A model generated the notes under the pieces. That model was not told the origin of the DNA. It saw nothing but the letters and a program-made list of their open reading frames with translations, and ran no database searches. A DNA stretch of 47,059 nt from JAAZBV01 sp964460435 (lineage in GTDB: Bacteria > Desulfobacterota > DSM-4660 > Desulfatiglandales > HGW-15), in assembly GCA_964460435.1 (NCBI GenBank), contig CAYWRH010000013.1, forward strand, positions 1 to 47,059, read 5' to 3'. Positions 16,194-24,489 of the stretch are shown in pieces. Position 1 is the stretch's first letter. The number at the start of each line of letters is the position of its first letter. A program made the translations under genes and the position numbers.

Positions 16194-18799
16194 TTTAAAC
16201 CATCCACATACTTCTTAAGCCTGTCCAGCTCTATAAGCGCCTCAACGGGGGTTATCCCCGAGATATCCAGCTCCTTTATCAGCCTTATGACCTTTGACTC
16301 ATTATTACCGAAAAGGGAGAGTTGCACAGCCTCGTTTTTACCGGGCTTTGCATCTGACCTGGCTATCCTTGGCCTGCCCAGGTCATCAAGGTGTTCATTC
16401 TCCAGGTTATTGAGTATCTCCTTTGCCCGCTCAATAACCCTTTCAGGTATGCCAGCGATCCTTGCCACCTGTATCCCGTAGCTTCGGCTTGTGCTTCCGG
16501 GCACCATCTTTCTTAAAAATATGATCCTGTCCTTCCATTCCCTGACCGCAATATTGAAATTTTTAACCCTGGGTTTTGCGGCAAGGAGTTCAGTAAGCTC
16601 ATGATAATGGGTTGCAAAGATGGTCCTAACCCCTTTATTATCAAGGTCGTGAAGGGCCTCTGCAACCGCCCATGCAATGGAAAGGCCGTCATAGGTGCTT
16701 GTGCCGCGCCCTATTTCATCCAGTATGACAAGGCTTTTTGGGGTCGCATGTCTGAGTATGTTGGCTGTTTCATCCATCTCAACCATGAATGTGCTCTGGC
16801 CCCTTGTAAGGTCATCAGAGGCCCCTATACGGGTGAATATCCTGTCAACAATGCCTATGACTGCCTTTGAGGCAGGCACAAAACAGCCCATCTGGGCCAT
16901 AAGTACTGTAAGGGCTGTCTGCCTCAGTATTGTGGATTTGCCTGCCATGTTGGGGCCGGTAATGATCATGATCTGCTGGTCTGTATCATTGAGGTATATA
17001 TCGTTTGGGACAAAATCCTCCTCCTTTACGGTCTGCTCTATAACAGGGTGCCTTCCATCAATGATATTGATCGCCCCATCCTCATTTATCTCGGGGCATA
17101 CATAGTTGTTAAGCTCAGAAACCTCGGCAAGGCCTGCCAGCACATCTATCTCGCCGATCCGTGATGCAGTCTCCTTGATGCGGTGGTTTTCAAGGGCGAT
17201 CATCTCCCTTATCTTTTCAAACAGGCTGAACTCAAGCTCCATGCGCCTCTCTTCAGCCCCCAGAACCTTCTCCTCGTACTCCTTGAGCGATTCCGTGATA
17301 TATCTTTCGCAGTTAACAAGGGTCTGCTTCCTGATATAGTCATGAGGGACAAGATGGATATTGGATTTTGTTATCTCTATAAAATATCCGAATACCTTGT
17401 TGAAGCCTATCTTAAGCTTGGGGATGCCTGTCCTTTCCTGCTCTTTTCTTTCAAGCTCGTTGATCCATTTTTTACCGTGTCTGGTAATGGATATAAGTTC
17501 ATCAAGCTCAGGGTTGTAGCCCTCCCTTATAATCCCCCCCTCCCTTAAAGAGACAGGCGGGTCATCATTAATAGCGGACTCTATGATCTGTGCGATATCA
17601 TCCAGCGTATCAAGCCCGTGAGCTATATCAGACAACAGATCGCTTATAGCCCCCTTTAGCCTCTCTTTTATTGACGGGAGCTTCAGGATGGATGCCTTTA
17701 ATGCTATAAGGTCGCGGGCGTTTGCCCTGCCAAGGGAGACCTTGCCGTTCAGCCTTTCAAGGTCATATATCCCCTTAAGGTTTTCCCTTATATCCTCCCT
17801 GAATATCCTGTCATCATGCAGGTTTGACACAGCCGAGAGCCTCTCTTTTATGCGCGTGATATCCACCAGCGGATAACCTATCCATCTCTTGAGGAGCCTT
17901 GCTCCCATTGGCGTGACCGTTCTGTCAATGACACTGAATAATGATCCCCTGGATGAGCGCCTTCTCATTGTCTCAAAGAGTTCAAGGCTCAGGGTTGTTG
18001 ATTCATCAAGGAACATATAGTCGCCAAGGTGGTATGTGGATATCTCCTTTATATGATCCGGGTCACCCTTCTGGGTCTCGCGCAAATACTGCGCAATAGC
18101 CCCTGCCGCTATTATCCCCTCCTTCATGCCCTCACAGCCGAAACCGGCAAGGGATTTAACGCCAAGCTGATCCTTGAGTATCTGATCTGACCGGTTCCTG
18201 TCATAATCAGGCCCCTTCAAGATCTCTATCCTGTACCTTGAAAGCTCCCGGTTTTCCTTTAGCGGGTCATTATCATAAACAAGGAGCTCCGCCGGGTCTA
18301 TCCTGCCAAGTTCATCAAACAGCTCGCGCCTCTCCTTCACCTCTGTTACCCTGAAATCACCGGTAGAGAGATCAACATGCGCAAGGCCGTACATGCTGTC
18401 GCCGGATGAGACAGCGGCCATGTACAGGTTTCGGCCACCCTCCATATCAAGTTCAGCAACCACTGAACCCGGGGTTATCACCCTTACCACATCCCTTTTT
18501 ACTATGCCCTTGGCCAGCTTAGGGTCTTCAACCTGCTCGCACACAGCCACCTTGCAGCCGTTCTCAATAAGTTTGGCGACGTATGACCTTGATGAATGGT
18601 GTGGCACCCCGCACATGGGCACCCTGCTGCCGTTAAAGGAGCCCCTTGATGTGAGGGTAATGCCGAGTATCTTTGAGGCCTTTTCCGCATCCTCAAAGAA
18701 CATCTCGTAAAAGTCCCCCATTCTGAAAAAGAGTATACAATCAGGATATGCGCTCTTGGTATCAATGAACTGCCTGAGCATGGGGGTCATTTCATTCAT
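16190..18799 (-). CDS. mutS: DNA mismatch repair protein MutS
   Basis: Recognises mismatches and starts repair. At 869 aa it is full length. The mismatch-reading motif has Phe30 and Glu32 in GDFYEMFF. The connector, lever and clamp domains follow, and the ATPase domain has Walker A GPNMAGKST near residue 612, Walker B VILDEIGRGTSTYDG and the composite-site loop FATHYHEL. It overlaps lapB by one base (TAATG) upstream and the amidase by four bases downstream, so the five minus-strand genes are probably one operon. No mutL is in the window. Confidence 0.97.
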   Translation of the reverse strand: MNEMTPMLRQFIDTKSAYPDCILFFRMGDFYEMFFEDAEKASKILGITLTSRGSFNGSRVPMCGVPHHSSRSYVAKLIENGCKVAVCEQVEDPKLAKGIVKRDVVRVITPGSVVAELDMEGGRNLYMAAVSSGDSMYGLAHVDLSTGDFRVTEVKERRELFDELGRIDPAELLVYDNDPLKENRELSRYRIEILKGPDYDRNRSDQILKDQLGVKSLAGFGCEGMKEGIIAAGAIAQYLRETQKGDPDHIKEISTYHLGDYMFLDESTTLSLELFETMRRRSSRGSLFSVIDRTVTPMGARLLKRWIGYPLVDITRIKERLSAVSNLHDDRIFREDIRENLKGIYDLERLNGKVSLGRANARDLIALKASILKLPSIKERLKGAISDLLSDIAHGLDTLDDIAQIIESAINDDPPVSLREGGIIREGYNPELDELISITRHGKKWINELERKEQERTGIPKLKIGFNKVFGYFIEITKSNIHLVPHDYIRKQTLVNCERYITESLKEYEEKVLGAEERRMELEFSLFEKIREMIALENHRIKETASRIGEIDVLAGLAEVSELNNYVCPEINEDGAINIIDGRHPVIEQTVKEEDFVPNDIYLNDTDQQIMIITGPNMAGKSTILRQTALTVLMAQMGCFVPASKAVIGIVDRIFTRIGASDDLTRGQSTFMVEMDETANILRHATPKSLVILDEIGRGTSTYDGLSIAWAVAEALHDLDNKGVRTIFATHYHELTELLAAKPRVKNFNIAVREWKDRIIFLRKMVPGSTSRSYGIQVARIAGIPERVIERAKEILNNLENEHLDDLGRPRIARSDAKPGKNEAVQLSLFGNNESKVIRLIKELDISGITPVEALIELDRLKKYVDGLK

Positions 18800-20067
18800 T
18801 AGTTGTCCCCGCCACGGTCATAGGATTCGGAAAGGAGCGGTTCAGATGTGGAAAGGCCATTTATCTTCCTGAATCCGGTCTCTGTGAGAGTAATGGTGTC
18901 CCATTTTTTACACTGGGGGCACTGCCATTTAAGTGTCGCAGGGTGGAAGCCGCAGTTTGTGCACTGAAACTCAAGGTATGGCACATCAAGATGCATGAGG
19001 AGATCATTATAGGCATTAAGGGCATCCCCGGTATTTCCTGTCTCAAGCAGTATCTCTCCCATAAGCCTGCGCGCCTCCCAGAAACGGGGATAATAATCAA
19101 GCGCCTTTTTTAATTCATCAACAGCCTCTTCATCTCTTTTCTCCCTGTACATGTGACGGGCAAGGGCAAGGTGCGTGAATGCATCTGTGTTGTATTTTGC
19201 GCAGTCTTTAAGAAAGCCCTCTATCTGCTTTATGTCATTGGAACGGTTATATACCTGTTCAAGCCTCTGATATGCGAGAAATGTAAAATGGGGAGATATG
19301 GCCACTATCTTTTTCCAGGTTGCCATTGCCTCTTTGGTGTCACCTGTTGCAAAATAGATATCGCCCAGGTGAAGGTATGCGTCTATGCACTGTTTGTTTA
19401 TGGCGATTGCCCTTTTAAAAGATGCCTTGGCCCTGGCTGCGTTACCCTGTTCAAAAAGGGCCTTTCCTGCCTCTGCCATCTGATGGGCCAGTATGCTGCT
19501 GCAGTCTGTTTTTGTAAGTTTTGCGATCTTCTTTCGCATCTCAAAGGCGTTTTCCCACTCCTTTACCTCCTCGTAAATCTTTTCAAGCTCCTCAAGTGTG
19601 GCAATGTCAGATGGCCTTTTTTTGATTACATTGAGGAATGTCTCAAGGCTGCGGTCAAGAAAGCCGCCCCTTTTATAGTCAAGCCCAAGGTCAAAGAGCG
19701 CCCTCACCTTTGTCTCTTCATCTATGTTTGGCCGGAGTATTATGCTTCTGCGGATATGTATGGCCCTGTCAATGGCCCCCTTTGCCCTGTAAAGGTTGCC
19801 TAATGCCGCATATGTCTCGATTGTATCCGAATTGATCTGAACAGATTTTGTAAACTCCTCTATTGCATGATCCGGGTCATCTGAAAGCAGGTATTGTATG
19901 CCCTTAAAAAAGGCGCTGTCCCCCTTGTCAAAAAAAGGCCTTGCTTTACTGCGGCCTTTTCCAAGGTATCTCCCTGCAAAAAAACCTGCAAAAAGGGCAG
20001 CAAGAAGATACATCAGAAATTTTTGATTGGCAGGGTCAGCAAGATACTGCCACACCTGATCATGCAT
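18799..20067 (-). CDS. lapB: LapB (YciM)-like TPR protein with rubredoxin-type knuckle
   Basis: LapB is an inner-membrane TPR protein that in E. coli regulates LPS synthesis by controlling LpxC turnover. Here it is 422 aa, with an N-terminal membrane anchor (about residues 18-36, FLMYLLAALFAGFFAGRYLG), at least eight tetratricopeptide repeats (about 55-370) and a C-terminal metal-binding knuckle C-x2-C ... C-x2-C (CTNCGF, CPQCKK) that matches the LapB rubredoxin domain. The neighbouring lapA supports the call. Confidence 0.85.
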   Translation of the reverse strand: MHDQVWQYLADPANQKFLMYLLAALFAGFFAGRYLGKGRSKARPFFDKGDSAFFKGIQYLLSDDPDHAIEEFTKSVQINSDTIETYAALGNLYRAKGAIDRAIHIRRSIILRPNIDEETKVRALFDLGLDYKRGGFLDRSLETFLNVIKKRPSDIATLEELEKIYEEVKEWENAFEMRKKIAKLTKTDCSSILAHQMAEAGKALFEQGNAARAKASFKRAIAINKQCIDAYLHLGDIYFATGDTKEAMATWKKIVAISPHFTFLAYQRLEQVYNRSNDIKQIEGFLKDCAKYNTDAFTHLALARHMYREKRDEEAVDELKKALDYYPRFWEARRLMGEILLETGNTGDALNAYNDLLMHLDVPYLEFQCTNCGFHPATLKWQCPQCKKWDTITLTETGFRKINGLSTSEPLLSESYDRGGDN

Positions 20068-20080
20068 TTTTATTCCCCGT

Positions 20081-20443
20081 TTATGTCAAATCCATATCAC
20101 TATCACTGTCGCTCACACCCGGAGGGACACTCTCCGAGGTAATAGGTAAATTTCTTAATGAGTTTAGCTCCTTATCCTTATTCTTTATTTCATTCCTGAG
20201 CCTGGTTATTGTTCTTTTGAGCTGAAACCTGTCAAGCAGGTTATATAGCCATGAGATGATAAGACCCAGTGTAAATGCTATGGCTGATATCAGATAGATC
20301 GTTATCCCGGCAGATTCATATTTGCCAAACCAGAGGTTTACATGGAAAACCACACTTGTATTAAATGCCTCATGATTCTGTACCAGGAGCATCACAACAA
20401 CGAAAATAATCAAGACATAAATCAGAAATTTAATATGTTTCAT
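20081..20443 (-). CDS. lapA: LapA family (DUF1049) membrane protein
   Basis: A 120-residue protein with two membrane helices (about residues 5-22 and 45-67), the motif LLVQNHEAFNTSVVFHVNLWF between them, and a cytoplasmic coiled tail. This is the LapA/DUF1049 layout. LapA forms a complex with LapB in enterobacteria. It lies 13 bp ahead of lapB on the same strand and 30 bp after the HIT gene. Confidence 0.85.
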   Translation of the reverse strand: MKHIKFLIYVLIIFVVVMLLVQNHEAFNTSVVFHVNLWFGKYESAGITIYLISAIAFTLGLIISWLYNLLDRFQLKRTITRLRNEIKNKDKELNSLRNLPITSESVPPGVSDSDSDMDLT

Positions 20444-20473
20444 ACCCTAATCTCCCTTCTGCAGGTAAAAAAT

Positions 20474-20959
20474 TTACAAGTCCTTGAAATATGGTTTCAA
20501 CTTCATGTATGTCTCCCTGATATGTTCAGGTATTATCCGCACATCAGCCAGCACAGTCATGAAATTGGAGTCACCGTACCAGCGCGGGACAATATGGAAG
20601 TGCATATGCTCCTCCACGCCCGCGCCTGCCACCTTGCCCAGGTTTAGCCCCACATTAAACCCTTCGGGGTTGAAGGCCTTTTTAAGAATTTCTGTTGCCA
20701 TGCTCACCATGTTGATAAGATCAAGCCTCTCTTCATCATTGAGCATATGAAGGCCCTGACAGTGCTTCACAGGCGCAACCAGCAGATGAGCGTTTACATA
20801 GGGGAATTTATTCATCATTACAAGGGTTTTTTTCCCTTTATAGAGTATCATGCGATCTTCATCACAGGCGCTGTTTTCATCAGTGCAAAAGATGCAGCAA
20901 CTCTCTTTGCCTTCTGTAAGTATGTATTCCATCCGCCAGGGGGCCCAGAGCACTTCCAT
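20474..20959 (-). CDS. HIT family nucleotide hydrolase/phosphorylase
   Basis: A 161-residue histidine-triad protein. The catalytic triad is HMHFHIVPRW near residue 118, preceded by the substrate loop GFNVGLNLGKVAGAGVEEH. The N-terminus has W-x-P-W-R-x-x-Y (APWRMEYI) and CIFC, as in HIT proteins related to diadenosine tetraphosphate phosphorylase. Likely substrates are dinucleoside polyphosphates or similar adenylyl compounds; this comes from the family, not the sequence alone. First gene of the presumed HIT-lapA-lapB-mutS-amidase operon. Confidence 0.88.
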   Translation of the reverse strand: MEVLWAPWRMEYILTEGKESCCIFCTDENSACDEDRMILYKGKKTLVMMNKFPYVNAHLLVAPVKHCQGLHMLNDEERLDLINMVSMATEILKKAFNPEGFNVGLNLGKVAGAGVEEHMHFHIVPRWYGDSNFMTVLADVRIIPEHIRETYMKLKPYFKDL

Positions 20960-21045
20960 TTTTATCTCCTTAAAGTGTTCCTGATTTCTGAAGATTATAG
21001 CAATATCTCAAAAATTACAAGTTGTAATCGGTTATTCAAAAATGT

Positions 21046-21074
21046 TTGACTGATAATCCGATTTTTTGTATTTC
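21046..21074 (+). promoter_or_regulatory. Possible promoter for the FmdB-like gene
   Basis: TTGACT (21046-21051), a 17-bp spacer, then TATTTC (21069-21074), 37 bp before the ATG at 21111, in the divergent gap between the HIT gene and the FmdB-like gene. The -35 is good and the -10 weak. Confidence 0.35.
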
Positions 21075-21110
21075 CAGCATTAATAATCTGAAAAATTCAA
21101 AGGAGTCTTT

Positions 21111-21602
21111 ATGCCCATATATGAATTTTACTGCAAAAAATGTCATATGATTTTCAACTTTTTTTCATCCACGATAAATACGGACAAAAAGCCGGTCTGC
21201 CCAAGATGTAACAAGGTAAAGCTTGAGAGGCAGATGTCCAGATTCGCCACTGTAAAGCACAAGGGCGATGAGCCGGATGATATGCCAATCCCGGGCATGG
21301 ATGAAGCCAAGCTTGAACAGGCCATGAATATGCTTGCAAAGGAGGCAGAGAACATAAATGAGGATGACCCGAGGCAGGCAGCTAACCTCATGAGAAAACT
21401 CTCTGACATGACAGGCATTAACCTTGGGCCTGGCATGGAAGAGGCCATAGCCAGAATGGAGATAGGCGAAGACCCTGAACAGATAGAGGCGGAGATGGGC
21501 GACCTTTTAGAGGGGGAGGAGCCCTTCAGCTTCAGGGAAAAGACATACAAACTAATAAAGGAGCTGCCACCCAGGGTGGATGAGGAGCTTTATTATCTTT
21601 AA
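21111..21602 (+). CDS. FmdB-family zinc-ribbon protein
   Basis: A 163-residue protein opening MPIYEFYCKKCHMIF with a second CPRC near residue 34: the FmdB putative regulatory zinc ribbon. The acidic C-terminal half (residues 60-163) is predicted helical and contains no recognised domain. FmdB-type proteins are common near unrelated genes and their role is mostly unknown. AAAGGAG lies upstream of the ATG. Confidence 0.75.
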   Translation: MPIYEFYCKKCHMIFNFFSSTINTDKKPVCPRCNKVKLERQMSRFATVKHKGDEPDDMPIPGMDEAKLEQAMNMLAKEAENINEDDPRQAANLMRKLSDMTGINLGPGMEEAIARMEIGEDPEQIEAEMGDLLEGEEPFSFREKTYKLIKELPPRVDEELYYL

Positions 21603-21614
21603 AATAGAAAAGAA

Positions 21615-21654
21615 TTTTCCTGATTCCCATGGTCCCCGTGGGAATCAGGAAAAA
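21615..21654. terminator. Strong hairpin after the FmdB-like gene; REP-like palindrome
   Basis: The arm TTTTCCTGATTCCCAT (21615-21630) pairs with GTGGGAATCAGGAAAA (21638-21653) with one G-T wobble and a 7-base loop. It starts 13 bases after the fmdB-like stop and would work as a terminator in both directions. Its core (TTCCCA-GGTC-CCGTGGGAA) recurs in degenerate form at 22834 and 22869, so it also belongs to a repeat family. Confidence 0.7.
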
Positions 21655-21817
21655 TAGGCTCCGGTTTGTCATAAGTATTTCAACTAATACTTATTCCATT
21701 TACCATTTATATTATATTCCTGAACGTTAGTTTATAAATACCTCTCCACATGAAATTAAAAGAAAATGCCATGCAATGACGATGTTTATAAAAATGGACA
21801 TACCCTTTCTTTACCTG

Positions 21818-22125
21818 TTATGTTTTTATTGGGCTACCATCCTCATTTCTTAATCGTTTCCCTGCATGCACGTACCAATGGAGAGGCTTTGTTGTTTGAT
21901 AATTAACGATATTACTGCATACTCTATAACCACCAGTCTTTTTTTTCAAGCATTGAAGCTTCTCTCTGAATTGCTAATAAAAAAATCAGTGGCAAGGGTA
22001 GATTCTGTTGCCTCCAGTGCGGTCAGAATATATAAATGCCGTTTTGGAATAACAACTATGTGATATTCAAAGTCTGGTTGTGAATGGTGAAATGCCAGCG
22101 CAAGCTCAGTTTCAAAAACTACTGA
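21818..22125 (-). pseudogene. Decayed HIT-family gene
   Basis: Reading the minus strand from 22125 gives SVVFETELALAFHHSQ followed by PDFEYHIVVIPKRHLYILTA in one frame, to a stop at 21946. A second frame, entered through the T-rich run near 21985, reads QFREKLQCLKKKTGGYRVCS and then PLHWYVHAGKRLRNEDG, stopping at 21818. Together they match the body of a small HIT protein: the IPKRH motif, the GGYR strand, and HxHxH replaced by LHWYVH. A frameshift, a stop just upstream (near 22128) and lack of a start codon indicate a pseudogene. It is a different subfamily from the intact HIT gene at 20474 and abuts the DUF5615 gene. Confidence 0.6.
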
Positions 22126-22172
22126 TTTTTATCTAAAAAACAGTAATCCCCCACCCAAATAGGCTTACTATT

Positions 22173-22532
22173 TTAATCTTTTGGGAAATATTTCCAACTA
22201 CTCTGAACTGCATCCCGAATCACTACCATAAGCCCTTTCCATTCATCCTCTGAATAATTATCTATTGCCTGCATTACTCGCTGGTGAATTTTTAACCTAG
22301 ATGGTTGCTTAAGGCGTATTATCAATATCCCATGATGTGTTTCATTACGTTGTGCAGAAAATCCTTTATCGGTTGTAATCAATAGTCGTTGTTCTTGTTG
22401 AACAATCTTCCATAACTCTTCATCGGTTATACCCTGATCGGTTGTCCCACGAAGGTCTCTGACATCAAATCCCTTTGAACGCAGCTCTTTCACGGTCATT
22501 AAAGGTATATTCTCATCCACAAATATCTTCAT
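22173..22532 (-). CDS. DUF5615 PIN-like toxin candidate
   Basis: A 119-residue protein starting MKIFVDENIP and containing LLITTDKGFS near residue 51: the conserved acidic positions (D5, E6, D55) of the DUF5615/Mut7-C PIN-like nuclease fold. Members are usually paired with a DUF433 protein, as here (11 bp downstream of it), and are treated as VapC-like toxins, although toxicity is rarely tested. It is complete. Confidence 0.8.
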   Translation of the reverse strand: MKIFVDENIPLMTVKELRSKGFDVRDLRGTTDQGITDEELWKIVQQEQRLLITTDKGFSAQRNETHHGILIIRLKQPSRLKIHQRVMQAIDNYSEDEWKGLMVVIRDAVQSSWKYFPKD

Positions 22533-22543
22533 GGTGTTGTAGA

Positions 22544-22771
22544 TTATCCTATCATTTCAATCGGTGTAAATTGTTCCTCTGCGAGAGATGCGGCATATTC
22601 AAGGCATGCCTGTATATCTTCTGCTATTAGTGAAGGGTAATCTTCGAGAATCTCTTCCGATTTATCTCCGCTTGCAAGCATGCGTATAATCTGGTGAACA
22701 GGTATCCGTGTCCCCTTTATACAAGCCTGCCCATGACAAATTTTAGGGTCTATTGAAATACGTTCATACAT
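22544..22771 (-). CDS. DUF433 antitoxin candidate
   Basis: A 75-residue protein with the DUF433 signature ISIDPKICHGQACIKGTRIP, followed by a small winged-helix-like segment EEILEDYPSLIAEDIQACLEYA in pieces. It precedes the DUF5615 gene by 11 bp on the same strand, the standard antitoxin-first order. AAGGAG is visible upstream of the ATG. Confidence 0.8.
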   Translation of the reverse strand: MYERISIDPKICHGQACIKGTRIPVHQIIRMLASGDKSEEILEDYPSLIAEDIQACLEYAASLAEEQFTPIEMIG

Positions 22772-22833
22772 GGCAATCTCCTTTTTTTATTGAATATATC
22801 ATTTTTCAATCCCTAAGCAAATGAATGTTTTTT

Positions 22834-22861
22834 CAGGTTCCCACGGTCTCCGTGGCGACCT
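22834..22861. repeat. Degenerate REP-like palindrome, copy 2
   Basis: CAGGTTCCCACGG, then TCTCCGTGGCGACCT. Arms GGTTCCCACGG and CCGTGGCGACC pair with one or two mismatches. It shares its core with the hairpin at 21615 and with the next copy at 22869. Confidence 0.6.
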
Positions 22862-22868
22862 CTTCTTT

Positions 22869-22896
22869 CCTGGTTCCCATGGTCTCCGAGGGAAAG
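22869..22896. repeat. Degenerate REP-like palindrome, copy 3
   Basis: CCTGGTTCCCATGG, then TCTCCGAGGGAAAG. The left arm is nearly identical to copies 1 and 2, while the right arm has decayed. It lies 8 bp from copy 2, between the DUF433 gene and jetA. Confidence 0.6.
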
Positions 22897-22990
22897 ATCC
22901 AAAAGATCAATCAATGTATTTCTATGAATTTTTGCCATCATAAACACAGATTTGATGCCCAAATAAAAAACCAGCCCCCTAACTCTCTCT

Positions 22991-23019
22991 TTGCATAAAA
23001 GGTTGAAATATATTATCAA
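22991..23019 (+). promoter_or_regulatory. Possible promoter for the Wadjet operon
   Basis: TTGCAT (22991-22996), a 17-bp spacer, then TATCAA (23014-23019). If used, transcription would begin only about 16 bases before the jetA ATG at 23042, which supports that start but leaves a very short leader. Weak match. Confidence 0.3.
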
Positions 23020-23041
23020 TTATTCAGAGGATATCAATAAG

Positions 23042-24487
23042 ATGGCACTTGATTACACAACCCTGGACATGCTAAGGCAGAACCATCCGGCATGGAGACT
23101 CTTGCGCGCCAGCCATGCCCCTCTTATTGCGAGCTTTCTTTACAGGGTCTTTATTCTGCCCAATGTGCGAAACCTTTCAGAGGCCGATCTGGTGGAGGCG
23201 CTTGAGGATGAGCTCTTTGCCTTGCGTGAGCAGTTCGGGCAGGATGCATTTCCTGGAACCGCACAAAGTTATCTGAATGAGTGGGCGGATAATGACAAGG
23301 GGTGGCTGCGTAAATTCTATCCGGCTGGCACTGATGAACCCCATTTTGATCTGACACCGGCCACAGAAAAGGCGCTATCATGGCTTGAAAAACTCACAGA
23401 ACGCTCTTTTGTCGGCACAGAATCCCGGCTTCTTACCCTGTTCGAACTTCTACGTCAGATGAGCGAGGGAAGTCAGACAGACCCTCAGACACGTATTAAC
23501 GAATTACAGAAGCGGCGTAAGGAGATAGACGATGAAATTTCACGTGTCATTGCCGGTGATATCCCCCTTCTGGATGACACAGCTCTTAAGGAGCGCTTTC
23601 AGCAGTTTATCCAGATGTCAAGAGAATTGCTGGCAGATTTTCGCGAGGTTGAAAACAATTTCAGGAACCTGGACCGGAGGGTACGTGAGAGGATTGCCCT
23701 CTGGGAAGGAGCAAAGGGTGAACTTCTCCAGGATATAATGGGAGAAAGGGATGCAATCGCAGATTCGGATCAGGGTAAAAGTTTTCAGGCATTCTGGGAT
23801 TTTCTCATGTCACAGTCAAGACAGGAAGAGCTGAGCAGGTTACTGGAACAGGTGCTTTCCCTGGCTCCAATACTGGCTATGAGACCGGATGCCCGTCTGC
23901 ATCGTATACATTATGATTGGCTTGAGGCAGGTGAACATACCCAGCGGACAGTTGCAAGGCTATCTGAGCAGTTACGCAGGTTTCTTGATGATAAGGCATG
24001 GCTTGAAAACCGCCGCATAATGGATATCCTGCACAGTATTGAAACCCATGCCCTTGCCCTGCGGGAAGATATCCCTTCGGGGCATTTCATCTCACTTCCG
24101 GAGACATGCGCAAGTTTTGATCTTCCTCTTGAAAGGCCGCTTTACAGAGAGCCTTTTAAGCCCATTATTGATGACCTGGTTAAGGACGAGGGAGATGCTG
24201 ATGTTGATACGATAGCCCTTTATTCCCAGATAATGGTTGACCGGGCAGAACTCAGGGAAAATATCCGAAAGGAGCTTCAAGGCCGCGGTCAGATAACCCT
24301 TGCCGAGGTGGTCAATCTTCATCCTCTTAGATACGGACTTACCGAGCTGGTCGCATACCTTGAGATCGCCGGGGAATGGGCTGAAACGGCTGTGGATGAG
24401 GATATGCATGAAAAGGTGAGCTGGCAATCAAGTCAGGGAATTACACGTCAGGCGACCTTGCCGCGTATTATTCTGTTAAGGAGTTGA
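23042..24487 (+). CDS. jetA: Wadjet JetA (DUF3375), MukF/kleisin-like subunit
   Basis: First gene of a type I Wadjet anti-plasmid system. The 481-residue protein opens MALDYTTLDMLRQNHPAWRL, matching the DUF3375 family; JetA is the kleisin-like subunit that bridges the JetC SMC heads. It is mostly helical, with winged-helix-like ends and a coiled middle (about residues 130-240). The start at 23042 is preferred over an in-frame ATG at 22991 because AGAGGA lies about ten bases upstream and the family begins here. jetB follows after a two-base gap. Confidence 0.92.
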   Translation: MALDYTTLDMLRQNHPAWRLLRASHAPLIASFLYRVFILPNVRNLSEADLVEALEDELFALREQFGQDAFPGTAQSYLNEWADNDKGWLRKFYPAGTDEPHFDLTPATEKALSWLEKLTERSFVGTESRLLTLFELLRQMSEGSQTDPQTRINELQKRRKEIDDEISRVIAGDIPLLDDTALKERFQQFIQMSRELLADFREVENNFRNLDRRVRERIALWEGAKGELLQDIMGERDAIADSDQGKSFQAFWDFLMSQSRQEELSRLLEQVLSLAPILAMRPDARLHRIHYDWLEAGEHTQRTVARLSEQLRRFLDDKAWLENRRIMDILHSIETHALALREDIPSGHFISLPETCASFDLPLERPLYREPFKPIIDDLVKDEGDADVDTIALYSQIMVDRAELRENIRKELQGRGQITLAEVVNLHPLRYGLTELVAYLEIAGEWAETAVDEDMHEKVSWQSSQGITRQATLPRIILLRS

Positions 24488-24489
24488 AG

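Larger units (their letters stand above)
21603..22172. other. 570-bp gap at the edge of the accessory segment
   Basis: This gap holds a long hairpin (21615-21654) and a decayed HIT-family gene on the minus strand (about 21818-22125), each listed separately. No intact gene was found. It marks the left border of the accessory segment. Confidence 0.7.

Noticed and set aside
19153..19803. 216-codon + strand frame rich in Cys and Phe
   Set aside because: It lies wholly antisense to lapB, whose TPR pattern is clear; the composition is that of a mirror frame and no domain is visible.
21866..22063. 65-codon + strand frame
   Set aside because: It is antisense to the HIT pseudogene, whose protein similarity is much more convincing.
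22834..22896. CRISPR-like pair of repeats
   Set aside because: Only two adjacent degenerate palindromes with an 8-bp gap, no regular spacers and no cas genes.
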